Below the pieces are notes generated by a model that had not been told where the DNA came from, searched no databases, and was given only the letters and a program-made list of their open reading frames with translations. From Metarhizium brunneum (lineage: Eukaryota > Ascomycota > Sordariomycetes > Hypocreales > Clavicipitaceae): DNA of 64,000 nt. The DNA lies in NCBI RefSeq assembly GCF_013426205.1, contig NC_089425.1, forward strand, positions 1,922,001-1,986,000, given 5' to 3'. The first letter of the stretch is position 1, and each line of letters starts with the position of its first letter. The position numbers and the translations under genes were made by a program. This document shows positions 48,501 to 60,920 of the stretch, piece after piece.

Positions 48501-50309
48501 GGGCCGTGCAGCGACCAGCATCAACGGCGTACAATCTATGTATGCTCATCACGGTTGGATGGCCCACGCAGTCCGGGTTTTTCCCCCTTGCCATGGTAGG
48601 ACGTCAAATGCAACATTTTAAGTGTGGTGGCGAATGCTTGTCCAGTGTCGGATGGACCTTGCAGACCGAGATACAACATGAAGACGCATAGGAAGCTGGA
48701 ATTGGCCCAAATCTGTGCGACAACAGCTTCTGGTGTGAAGACATGTGCATCACAAGCATGCAATTACGGTATGAGGTTAGGCTCTGGCGCTAGGCACTAG
48801 GGCAGCGAGGCATCTTGCGCGCTTTAGGATGTGATGATACGCGGGACGCAGATGCGGATGACGATGGTGATGGTGATGGTAGTAATGACTGTGGTGGATC
48901 CGGCATACACAGGTCCAATACTCCGTACACAACATGCCGTCGCAGCACGCCATTCAGGCACAGCGGCAGTCCCATCCTTGCTCCGGGACAATGTGCCATA
49001 TCGAATGTTTTCGTGTACTATTCGGTGGCGCAACTCGTCACTGCATGTACGAAGACTGGCGCCTGATAACCTAGGTCTCGGTGGTTCCGAACTCGCTCCA
49101 AGAGTCAACTGGTCTTGTATGTAGCAGAGACGGGGTGCTGGGAAGAAAAAGAAACAAGAAAATACTTATCAAACGTCGTTCAGGTTTAGCGCCCGAGGTC
49201 GAACGCTGGACACGTTAGCCATGTGTGCGGTTCTCAGCATCCAAATGTATGCATGTGCAGTCACATGGAGCACATATCCGCAACTACGGAGTACATACGT
49301 ATTATTGTATGAGTATTATTCAGCTCTGTACGATTTGTATCATTGCCTTGGCTATGCGCAGTCAGCAACTTTCCGTAGCACAACTGACTACCCTGTACAC
49401 CGAGGTTCAATCATCCTCAGCATCTACTGCTAGGTACTATCCAGATACTAACATTGTACATGGATGCATACGACCCCGCGCGCTCATCCATGGAAATCGT
49501 GCTCAGGGGCGCAGGCGCGAAACAAAACATGGCTTTGGGCAAGGGCAGCATGAAAGGGAAAGACGTGAGACTGCGGGGAGTACTAACGAGTCTGCCCTTG
49601 AAACGGCATGGCAAGGGGCAAGTATTGATCCTCACGATGTGTAAGGCTTTGGATCCGATGACTCTAGGAATGCAATATACTGATATGATATACATGGTAC
49701 TGTAGGCTACTCGAGGGCAAGGCCGTCCGTCCCCCTTGGCCCCCTTGGCTTGAAAAGGACGAAACTTGACGACTGCCACTAATAACTACTCGTAGTATAC
49801 ATACATACGTACAATACTCGACCAGGAGGTACACACATATCAAGACTCCCTCCCAGACAAGGGCAGGCCACGTTGGTGGGACGAGGTGGGTACTCCAATG
49901 TCTTGCAATCAGACGAAAGAAGTCACCGGTGACAATCAGGCTGTAGACCAAGGGAAAAAAAAAAAGAATTGGCCAGGTGTCGGTTGCGTTTTTGGCAAAG
50001 TGAAGAAGGGTCTGGTGGAAGTGGAAATTGACGACTGTGACCGTGCGAGCCCCAAAACGAGACGGTTGGGCTTTTGACTGCAAGTGGAACACCAGTGACA
50101 CATGGCTTGTCATGCAGTTTGGTGTACGGAGTATTTATTTGTTATTTATTTTTGACTTTGATCAGCTCGGTACTCGATACAGTCCCTTTCCCCCACGGTG
50201 CATGCTGGCTTCCTGGCAGCTGATGAGTCGAATCAAATGCCACTCTGTTGGTGCTAGTATTCCCGTGTTGGGACTGCATGCGCGGGCAATGTGACGTACA
50301 TTACATAAA

Positions 50310-50337
50310 GTACCTACCTACCTAGGTAGGTAGGTAC
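50310..50337. repeat. 28-bp perfect palindrome of TACC/GGTA units
   Basis: GTACC, then TACC repeats, the centre CCTAGG, and GGTA repeats to GGTAC. Both strands read identically over 28 bp. A second 16-bp palindrome (AAGTACTTAAGTACTT) lies at 50353-50368, and further GTACCTACGTAGGTAC DNA follows near 50384-50399. Confidence 0.95.
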
Positions 50338-53087
50338 CTACCACCTACCTTTAAGTACTTAAGTACTTGTTGTAGGTAAGTATGTACCTACGTAGGTACA
50401 CACATGTATGCACATACATACATGGTGCCAAAAGACAAGGAAAAGCCACGACAAACAACATGGAGCACCCCGGCTCCGGTTCAATTACCAGACGACGCCT
50501 TGACTTGTTCAGTGGCCGTTGGCTGGTGATGGCTGGTGATGGCTGATACTAACATTTGACAGGGGGCCGACAGCCCCGCCCAATTCGTTGTTTCTATCCC
50601 ATATTCTTTTTTCCATGGAATAATACTAATAATACTACAGGTACGGAGTATGTACAGTACTACCACTACTACTACTAGTAATACATACCTCCTCTCAATT
50701 ATCTGGGGCCCGACGCCGCATTGGAGCCCAGGGGCGGACCGCTCGTTCTCTTGGCTTTTCTGCTCTTGGCGCCATCACATCTCACAGAGCAGCGCGGGCG
50801 AAATAGCCTGGCTACACGGCGGATCGGAGAGATGTTCAAGACATGGCACATACATACATATTTTTACTATTACTCGTGGGCTAGCGGTGTTCTGCGCCGG
50901 CGGAGATACAATTCGAACCAAATTGTGCAATGTGATGCAACAGTTGCACTACCTTGAAAGGTACTTAAGTACATACGTAAAGTATGGAGATGCATGTGTT
51001 TGCTCCGTGGCACAAGGTGCTGTGGGCCTGTCGAGGCGTTTCGTCAATCTGCAAGGCACATGTAGATCCCAAAGCTGATGATAAATGTTCTACTCCACAC
51101 ATGGCATGGAAGACAAGCGAATGAGCCTATCCTGGGCTTCCATGGCTGATACATGAGTACATACATAAGTAGTCACTCGTTTCTGCCAGGGCCATGTGTG
51201 TAATGAAATTTTCATGTTGTACATAAACTCTGTCTCATTGATTGGATTCATCCCACGTCCTGCCTTCTTGTCGTCTGTGCGCCTGCATGTGGTTGCTTGA
51301 TTTGGCAACGCATCGAGCAGGAGCTATGCACTCGGAGTGCCAGGTTTAGCTTGGTTCCGAGACTTGCAATTTCTCGCCTCAGGTTCCGAACCCAACGGAA
51401 AACGAGCTCCAAGTGGACATGACCAGCTCCCGAGGCCAATGATGATTGCGTCGGTTCCATGCCTGTTTAAGCCGCACCAAACTTGGCTGCAGCCGCCTCC
51501 ATGCACGGGTGACCCGTCATGGCCAACGTTATCTGCCGGCAAGCCACCAGTTTGGACTTGCATGGAGTGTGATGAGAGTGTGTGGACGTCGGACCGTAGA
51601 TGGTACATACATATGTACGTATGGAGTACGGAGTACAGCTCCCAGCCAAACGGGTACTAGGTGCATGTACAATATATCGCGGATATTGTTGTAGTAGTAG
51701 TACGTATGTGAGAGATGTATGTATGTTTGTGTGTAGAAAGAATCGTAAACCAACCTTGTTTTTGGTGTCTTGTTACTGCTTTTTAATCTATTTACTGCAT
51801 TATTTTTTTTCTGTCTTGTCGTTACGCTGACCAAGGGCAATACCGCGATCCAATGTTCATGGTAGCTTAGTCAGCACCAGCACCCGCTGCCCCCCCGAAT
51901 GCATTGCTGGGTTCTCCGTAGATGATATTTGGTGCGACGGAATAGACGTAATTATGCATCTGTTGGCCCACGCGATCTGACAAGTTGGGATGAAACACTT
52001 TGCGTGCAGTTCTTTGCTCAACCACGCATCTGCTAGTATCGGGGTTCTGACACGGTGATACCACATGCACATTGCATCCCGTCACCCGCAGCCTGTATTA
52101 CATTCGGAAGAATGGTACGGAGGATTGTATGTAGTACCTAGGTAGGTACTCCGTACATATGTTGAATATTACTCCGGAGCATTCCGTACTACGAACTCGG
52201 GCGTTTGGCCTCTTCATAGCACCATCTTACTCCCTGTCCGCCTGTCCGACGGTCGGCCCCGACCAGGAGTGATATTATAGCCTTTATTTCCTGTATGGGG
52301 CATTGTAACCACGGCAGTTCGTCCTCCAGACTTGAAATCGACGCGCCAGAAGCTATGGTCAACGGTCGAACCGGCCGGCCCTGGTCCAAGAGGCCTGATG
52401 GGTTGGTTCCATGATTCGTTGGAGCTAGCCAACACTACTTTAGCCTTTTAGTGGCATCATAGCCAAGGCTGAGGCTCGTTTCATAATGTTGTACTACAAT
52501 ATAGAAACGAAGGAGGAAAAGAGTGTGAACAGAATATAGCGCTTCGTACTCTGCAGATACACCAGTATCTCAATCAACTGACTTTTCATGCGCCGCCTGC
52601 CGGCGAAACGACGACAGCATGTCCGCTCTCCCACCCTGAGCTCGTCTTGCTGGCGTAGATTTGTTTGCAGTGCGACTGAGTGTGTGCGCGGCACATGTTG
52701 TAACCAGGAATGAAATCAAAAGGGCAGAAGGTGAATAAACAGGATGCTTGATGAGTCGTCAATGAATTGGGCTTTTCTTCACACATTATCCTCGTAACAT
52801 GAATCATGATATGGACCAGGCCGTCTGCAGATGCTCATGTTAGCAATGTTCATTGTACAATAACATTTTGTGCAACGTTTATGGTGCATATACTGCACGA
52901 ACATGTGCCAAATTGAAATGGGTCGATCGATGATAGCGCCGCTGGCAAAACCCTGTGCCTACGCTATCAAACTCTGAACACGTCCTTGGTTCCTTGTTCC
53001 CTGACCTGACAACCTGGGCGTTACTCGAAGGCCCACTGAAGAGTTCGTCTCCCTGACCATGTTGGTGGTGCTGCTGCTCCATCATAC

Positions 53088-53102
53088 ATACATACGTATG
53101 TA
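53088..53102. repeat. TACATACGTATGTA palindrome
   Basis: Self-complementary ACATACGTATGT core flanked by TACA units. Related TACATA/TATGTA runs lie near 4093, 5548, 20780, 49800 and 51602. Confidence 0.75.
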
Positions 53103-54666
53103 CAATTATCCATGCGTTGAGCGGCCGACCGGCCTTTTGGCCCTCTGCTACCATCAACGACCCCAGAAACCCAACCCGAATTGATCTTGCCGTGTGATGA
53201 CATGAGCTACGAGCCTTTTGTCGGGCATTGGTGATTTGTGTATCGAAACGTTGCTTTGACTTTCACACACGGGTCAGTAGGTATCCGCGCGCTTCCGCGA
53301 CGGTTGGCGTCGTAGAAACAAAGATGGTTGTCGCGTGCCACCTGACAGCCGGGACGAGTTAAGGAGGCGACTGATGGCGGCCTGGCGCGTCAAGTTCGTT
53401 TTCAGAACAAGACGTTGAAATTCGTCGACTAGTATTGCGCTCCCCCCTCTTTCACGTCCATAACCCCCCATACGTGCTTTCGCACGGAGCAAATCTTGTG
53501 CGTATAAATATCAGAAAAGACAACGGGAGAAACGCGGGATAACGTGGGATGGTCGTGGACTTGAAAAGACACCAAGTGAGTGACTAGTAGAGCAGACCAT
53601 TTGACCAGGCCAGGGGATGGATGTCCACTGCCCATGCTACCACTTGGTCAATCCCTTCCCCCTGGCTTGGGCCGTCGTCGCCCTGGGTATTTCCAACAAG
53701 CGGAGTAAGGGGAGTTCTCGGCAGGGGTGTGGACATGGCCAAGCAAAGTTCGTCATGGCTTGGGAACCCCAGCCGCCACGCCCAAGAAGGCACAAAAGTA
53801 GCCAAGAGGCCAAGAGGTGCGCCGACGCGCCGCACTGCAGACACACACGGTCGGGTCATACATGGCACTAAGAGCAGTTGGATATTAGCTCCAAGGAGAC
53901 CAAGCTTCGTCTTCCCATCGGGACTCTGCCGGCGTCGTCTCCACACGGCCCTAAGGATCAACGGAGTCCGTTCCGCAACGTGCATGCATGCGTAGCGCAC
54001 TCGCGACGAGCAAGGCAACGAGCAGAAAGGGCTGGCCACCAGTGCTGGCTGCCACCAGACGGGGTCACTGGAGACACTCCCGATGGCGGTGGTGGCTGTT
54101 GGCTGTGGACTGGAGACTGGAAGATTCGAAATTTTTGTCGTGGAGAGAAACAGGCACCAGGCACTAGCACGAGCCAAAACTTGTTGCCATCACTGATCCC
54201 CAGACGGTCGGGCCTGAGGCGTTGTGCGCCACCAAGCAGTTCGGACCTTGGTACCTGGAAGCAAAGTACCGACCTCCAGGTGCTTGGACCCAAGAGTACA
54301 AACCTGCGGCACATGCATGCACTCAATACGCCGCCAGGGAGTAGGTATAGACACCCTGGAAGGCGCGGCGCCTGCAGGTGCGGGGCTACATGTCGGCATT
54401 GTACCGGCGCGGCCAGATGGCTGTGGCATTCCCCTGGCATTCCCTCGGTGCCATCAATCCACCAACTATTCCTCCTCCTGTCTGTCTGTTGTACCGTCAA
54501 TGTCTGTGTGTGTTTCGAACTTTTGCTTGGACGTTGACAGTCCGGTTCCTTCCCTTCCCTCCTGAGAGACACAGACAATAGATGGGCCGTTTCAAATCCA
54601 GATGTCCCTTCTCGCATCTTCTGCTCTTGGGCTGGCCGTTTCCATTTTTGCCTGCAAGTACACGAC

Positions 54667-54715
54667 TTGAAACGCTTGACACTCTTGACACCTGACACTT
54701 GACACTTTGACATTG
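54667..54715. repeat. TTGACAC-type short tandem repeat
   Basis: Five to six imperfect copies of an 8-9-nt unit (CTTGACACT, CTTGACAC, CTGACACT, TTGACACTT, TTGACATT) in a row. Confidence 0.7.
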
Positions 54716-55826
54716 GATGCTCGACGCTGACGCAACATTGAACGGCGGTGACCCTGGCTCTAGAGTCAGGTTCCATACCAGACTCTCTCTCTATCATCCA
54801 GTCCATCGGCTTGGCTTCTCCCTTGCAACCAGCAACCAGGCTAATTGCTCCCCCCCACGACCCGCCAAAACAGGCGAGAAGGGTCTTGTGTTGATCCCGC
54901 CTGGTACCTCCGTACCGTCGTCGCCCCTGCTCCTAAGCTGCCTTGCTCGTCAGCTCTCGATCCAGACTTCTCTTTCCTGCTCTGTCACGACAAGTTGACC
55001 CGAAGTTGTGCTTTGCCGAGTGCCAATTCCTCCTTTACTTGGCATATTCTGTCTTGAGAGAGTTGATTTTTTTTTTCGTCAACCCGGCATACGACAGAAG
55101 ACAATTTTTTTTGGCCAAATTTCTCAAACGCGATCCTGCCAAGGACCAGGTAGGTAAGTCGAACAACAAACACCACTTTCACCACCTCACCACTTGGCCC
55201 TCTTTTATTATTCCCAATGGCGCCGGTACATACAAATATATATATACATACTTTGCATGTATATGTTACCCTTCAATCTTTTTGGCATACCCGCCGGTAG
55301 TTTCATAACCGCGACTCCGGATCAGAGCCGAAACATCCTTGAGCCGCCCGGAGTGTCGGGTTGTAGCATGGCGTTTTACATTCCACTGCATACCACGGAT
55401 TGCCTCCGCTTGCCCTCATTCCAGACGCGGCCTCACGTCTCTTGCCACAACATTCCAGGCGCGCCTTGTACGTTTGCTAATGCTGCATGTCTAATTCAGC
55501 TTAGAAAACCTCAACCTAGAGTTCAATCATCATCGTCTGCCCAGACCAATCTTCGACTGGGCTGCTACTCTGGCTTATATCCAGGTTCGAACAGTACACT
55601 GTTGCGACATCTTCAACCAGTGACCAGATACGGACTTTACCTGCTGCCGATTGATCGTTTTGATTGTCGTCGATACATGGCTCGCGTGCCTTGGGTACGT
55701 AGCAGGCTACCTCATCTCGGATAACGGGTCGTGAGCAACGTTCTTCCAGATACCGCGCAATCTTGGACGGCACGGTTGCCAGAGCTTTATGCTCTCGGAA
55801 CTCACCGCACAGCTTATACTGCCACA

Positions 55827-58800
55827 ATGCTGAGTGGGCGCTCTTTAGGAGCCAATACTCACATGGCTCATGAACTGGCGCTGTATTATAACGCGGAACA
55901 GATGCCCCATGGATCGTATGAATCACATCAACACGGCACACTTTACTCGCACAGCGACATGACTCCCCCAACCACTCCGAATGGCTCCCAGGAGGATCTG
56001 TCTCCAGAGCCTACTGGCGCGCCAATTTTTCACAATTTTTTGAGGGCCTTTTATCCCTTCCATCCAAGCTATGCTGTATCAGACTCGAGCGTGACTCTCC
56101 CCTTGGATGAAGGAGATGTTGTCTTGGTACACTCAGTTCACACCAATGGATGGGCGGATGGAACGTTACTGGCATCTGGCGCAAGGGGGTGGCTGCCAAC
56201 TAACTACTGCGAAGCCTATGAGCCGGAGGACATGCGAAATCTGCTCAAGGCGCTTCTCAATTTCTGGGATTTGCTTCGAAGCACCTCGATCAACGATAGC
56301 GAAATGTTTCGGAATCAAGAGTTTATGAAGGGAATCATTGCCGGTGTGCGGTTCCTCCTGGTACGTGTCTAAAGCTATGGCCGTTTTGGTGTGACACTGG
56401 ATTGCTCCTTGAGAGGAGCCCCTTTTCGAAAATTTCTCGCTTTACTAACGAGGCTATCTAGGAACGAACTGGCTGTTTGAATAGAGAGTCAAGTGTCGTG
56501 CAACGGAGCGACACCTTGCGCAAAGGACGCAAGTCATTATTGTCCGAATTGTCATCATTGGTTAAAACGGCCAAACGGTTACAGGAGAGCCAAAATGGAA
56601 CTCTGTATCCTCCCGAGGATGCTAATGATATTATTGACGAAATGATTCTGCGAGCTTTCAAAATTGTGACGAAGGGTGTCCGATTTCTTGATGCACTGGA
56701 GGAGGATAGACGGTCCCGTGTACCGGCATCAGTTACTGTCATGGCAACTGTTGCTGAAGAATCATTCATACCGCCAACACCGCCGGCAGATCGAACCCAT
56801 TTTGAGGACCAGAAGTTGAACAATGCTTCCAGTGAAACAGGCTCACGTGCCTCGACGACTGACAAGGGCAACAGTGTCACGAGTTTGGCGACGCCAGATT
56901 CCGCTGAAGGCGGCTGCGACTCGCTCGGGCCCTGGGCTCGGCGCATGTCGTCTCTCAGCGCACAAACCAACTACAGTCCTTTGACGAGCTCTGGCCAAAG
57001 CGGAAATCCACAAGGCAGCTTGCAGAGCCACCGCCTGTCTGCAGGAATGGCGCACAGAGTTTCACTTGCTGGGCCATCCCCTTCATCCCGACCACACCAT
57101 CTGGTATCCGAACGCCTCAGCCGCAGTCATGACAAATTTCTCTCACACCTTGGTTCGTTCATCGGCAGACTACACCTACAGTCACAATCACGACCAGAGT
57201 TATCATTCGCCATCAAGCAGTCGGCTACTTCGGGCGGGGAACTACTTGCTGTGATGGATCATGTATGTGCCTATAACAACTCCAGTGTGGCCTCTCTGAG
57301 CAAGGCTCGCATGGCTATGTTTGAGCGTATCCAGATTCTTGTCATTTCAGCACGAGATACGCTGGCCAACGCTGCGACAGAAGGTGCGGATTTGATCATG
57401 CCACAAGACAATGGAATCTTGCTTATGGCTGCCACTGGTTGTGTCAGAGTGGCTGGTGAATGTGTTGCTAAAACGAAGGCCGCTATTGAACGCGTTGGAG
57501 ACTTTGAATTTGAGCTTGAAGGCTTTTCTCTGGGTATTGATTTGAGCATCCTCGATATTGCAGAAGAACGAGCTAGAACACCTTCGGTTGCCGAACGATC
57601 AGACGCGGTTAGCAGCGCTGCCGAATCATTTCAGACCTGCGAATTGTCTGTTGTAGCACCACGACGACTTGTTGCTCCTGCCGCCACTGACAAACCGCTT
57701 CCACGAGTTCCCCGTCTCAGCATTCCTGAGAACATAGTTCGCCAATGCAGCTCTCCTATTTCTTCCCGACCTTCTTCCATACACGACGACAATGCTTCCA
57801 GCGTTGCTTCTTCAGTCTCATCGATTCGTCCAGCATTGCCGACGCCACTCAAATCCGCCAATGCACCAAACCATTTTGAACAGAGCGAGTCGGGTATTGA
57901 CACTTCGAGGATAGAACAGGAACAGCATGCAGCTCGTTTTGACACCCTAATTGCCTCAAGCGCGGGAAGCAGCGGTACGTATCTCAGCAGGGATTCGGAG
58001 GCGAGCGTTGCATCACAGACTTCTACTCGTGCAACGACTCCGGACCACCTCCTAGCACCTCGTAATCAGCCGTCCATGTCAGATATGAGTGCCACGGGAA
58101 GCTTATCACAAACGGACGAACATGATGATGTGGAAACGAGGCTCTTGGAGAAGACTTTTGCTCATGAGCTTATGTTTAACAAAGAGGGCCAAGTGACCGG
58201 CGGCTCACTTCCAGCTCTGGTTGAGCGCTTGACAACGCACGAATCCACACCAGACGCCACTTTTGTGTCGACCTTCTTTCTCACTTTCCGTTTATTCTGC
58301 ACGCCAATAAAGCTCACGGAGGCTTTGGTCGAACGGTTTGACTACGTTGGCGAGTTCCCTCACATGGCTGGTCCAGTCAGACTCAGGGTCTACAACGCGT
58401 TCAAGGGGTGGCTTGAGTCACATTGGCGAGACCAAACTGATCGAGAGGCTTTGAAATTAATTATCCCTTTTGCCGAGTTGAAGCTTACTTCTGTTCTTTT
58501 ATCTGCTGGGCGCCGGCTACTAGAACTGGCCAAGAGGGTCTCTGGAGAAGGCTCCCTCGTCCCCCGGCTTGTATCATCGATGGGCAAGACCAACACATGT
58601 ATTGCGCAGTATGTGCCTGCAGATACTCCTCTTCCTCACCCTGCAATCTCTAAGAGCCAACAACACCTGCTCACTGCTTTTCGAACTGGGGGCAGTGGGC
58701 CAAGTCTGCTTGACCTCGATCCTCTTGAGGTTGCGCGACAACTGACGATCAAACAAATGAGCATCTTTTGCTCCATTTTGCCGGAAGAGCTACTGTCATC

Positions 58801-59602
58801 ACAGTGGATGAAGAAGGGTGGCGTTGATGCCCCAAATGTGAAGGCTATGTCGGCTTTGTCAACGGATCTTTCTAATCTTGTTGCTGAAACCATTCTTCAG
58901 CACTCTGAAATCAAGAAGCGCGCCGCAATTATAAAGCAGTGGATCAAGATAGCCCACCAGTGTCTTGAACTTCATAACTACGATGGCCTCATGGCTATTA
59001 TTTGCACCCTGAATAGCAGTACAATTAGCCGACTGCGCAAAACATGGGATGCCGTATCTACCAAGCGAAAGGAGATGCTTCGGCATTTGCAAGGGATTGT
59101 GGAGCCCGCGCAGAACAACAAGGTCTTACGCACTCGGCTTCATGACCATGTGCCACCATGTCTTCCCTTTCTTGGAATGTATCTGACCGACTTGACCTTT
59201 GTTGACATTGGTAACCCTGCCACCAAACAAATGTCCCTTGGTACGGATAGCGAGGAGGACGGATCTGGCGGCCTGACTGTGGTCAACTTTGATAAACACA
59301 CACGTACCGCTAAAATCATCGGCGAGCTGCAGCGTTTTCAGATTCCATACAGACTTATGGAAGTCTCTGAGATGCAGGACTGGATTACCGCACAGATCAA
59401 CCGCGTGCGCGAGGGTGACCAGGGAAACGTCCAAGTTACCTACTACCGGAAGAGCCTCCTACTTGAACCTCGTGAGAGTGCTCCTCGACGAGATGCAGAA
59501 CCCCCGACTCCTGTTACCTCTGGGGCAGGACCCTCCAGAGGAGACCTCTTTGGGTGGATGTCTCGTGATCGAGGTCAAACGCCAACCCCGGCTCAGGGCT
59601 GA
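55827..59602 (+). CDS. CDC25: Ras guanine-nucleotide exchange factor Cdc25, 1224 aa
   Basis: Exons 55827-56360 and 56462-59602, with a 101-nt intron (GTACGT...CTAG) at phase 0. An SH3 domain lies at about 71-131 (LRAFYPFHPSYA, VVLVHSVHTNGWADGTL, GWLPTNYCEAY). A long Ser/Thr-rich linker follows. RasGEF_N is at about 735-860 (ETRLLEKTFAHELMFNKEGQ, then TFVSTFFLTFRLFC). The catalytic RasGEF domain is at about 929-1165 (EVARQLTIKQMSIFCSILPE, RAAIIKQWIKIAHQC, NYDGLMAIICTLNS, PPCLPFLGMYLTDLTF). SH3 plus C-terminal RasGEF is the Cdc25/Ste6 layout, activating Ras for cAMP/PKA signalling at the membrane. The first ATG giving this frame is used. An upstream exon could lengthen it. Confidence 0.92.
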
Positions 59603-60920
59603 GCAGCCACCTGGATCATCTTCCATCGCGGACGCTGTTCTGTAGCCGAGAACGGCAGTGCCTTTTAACACGCATCTTGCAGATCAAGATGAATGTCTTA
59701 TTCACTTTTTTTTTCACTCGACGCACATATTTCTTACTAGTACCTAAGTCTTTCACCTCTTGATACCCCTGTTTCTTACGACATATTTTTGAATTTTCAT
59801 AGTTTCACTTTTTGCCTCCTTATTACATTGAGAGTTGATGACCTGGTGCTTCAATTACAGCCTATATCGGCGCATAGCACCTATTTGATTCACTTTTTCT
59901 TCATTCATAATAATGGCGTTATTTGTTTTGGGCTTCCGGCAACCCTCATGATTTGCGGCTGCACAGTTATGGGCATGAAGGCTCGATATACCAGAAGGAT
60001 TTTTTTTATTTGGCATGAGCAGTTCATGACTCTGCATCCTGCTGCAACCTCAGCATGGCATGGACCCTGATGGGTCAATTTTGACTAGCAAAGGTGCTGC
60101 AGCGCAGTGTATTATTTGCTGACTCGACGAACGGAAAATGGGCCTCGATTTTAGGTCGACTTGGGGAAGACGATGAGATTCTTGCACCGTTTCTGGCTAT
60201 AGGTGTGATGAAAATAGTTCTTTTTATTCAGACACGTGAGCTCGGCGTTGAAGGATTGCAAGCACAATGCTGGTTCGTTCGATTTTTAAACGCCAATGTC
60301 TTCTAGTCATACTCTAGGAATAGGAGCGGGATTGGACTGGACGAAAGCTCCCGGGAGAAAATGATTGTGTGCTCTGCGCGGACTGGTTTTGTTTCCCAAG
60401 GAAAAAAGGTAGACTCCTTTGTATATGTATCTAGCTTGAACGATGATGAAAGAGGAATGCGCAAGGATTGGCAGAACCGATGGCCGAAAATGGAACAGAA
60501 CTTGAACATTTCTCCCGGCCCTTTCAACATGCTCGCAGTAGTAACTGTGCCTGTCTGCTTCAGTTGGTAGTGAATGGAATTGGTTTTCGTTGCGGCACTC
60601 GAATCGGTTCGCCAAATGCTTCTGACTACGATACAATACCCTTGCTTGTACTTGCACTCTTCTATTGGCCTTTCAAGTGACTGGTGGCGCCACCAAGAGG
60701 CATAGGGTAGCCAGGCAACCCCAGACAGTCAATTAGTTAGATTAATGGAGTCGTCGTGGCTGGACAGCCTCCACTCCTATTTTGCAGCAACCCCACGTAG
60801 TTACTCCGTACCTAGATTGGGTACTCCAGTAAGTTAAATAGCTGGCTGCTATCCACCACCATTGAACATCCGAAGCTCATCGGTCGCATTCAATATTGTC
60901 CTCTGGACGCCGGTTTTCCC
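59603..60920. other. CDC25 3' flank and upstream region of the ARMH3-like gene
   Basis: 1.3 kb with AT-rich 3' DNA (59700-59900), a TACTCCGTA word (60802-60810) followed by TACCTAG, and no gene recognised. Confidence 0.45.

Larger units (their letters stand above)
44033..55826. other. 11.8 kb gene-free interval upstream of CDC25
   Basis: I recognise no gene on either strand. Long frames (45964-46620, 47612-48250) start at non-ATG codons or look random. The interval is loaded with short palindromes, seven exact TACGGAGTA/TACTCCGTA words, TACATA runs, and AGT and TTGACAC repeats. The part from about 53.6 kb onward includes C/T-rich DNA probably acting as the CDC25 promoter and leader. 5' exons of CDC25 cannot be excluded in 55.2-55.8 kb. 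Confidence 0.5.

Noticed and set aside
55194..55724. 176-codon plus frame just before CDC25
   Set aside because: No domain seen and it ends before the SH3 exon. It could contain leader or a 5' exon but nothing supports coding.
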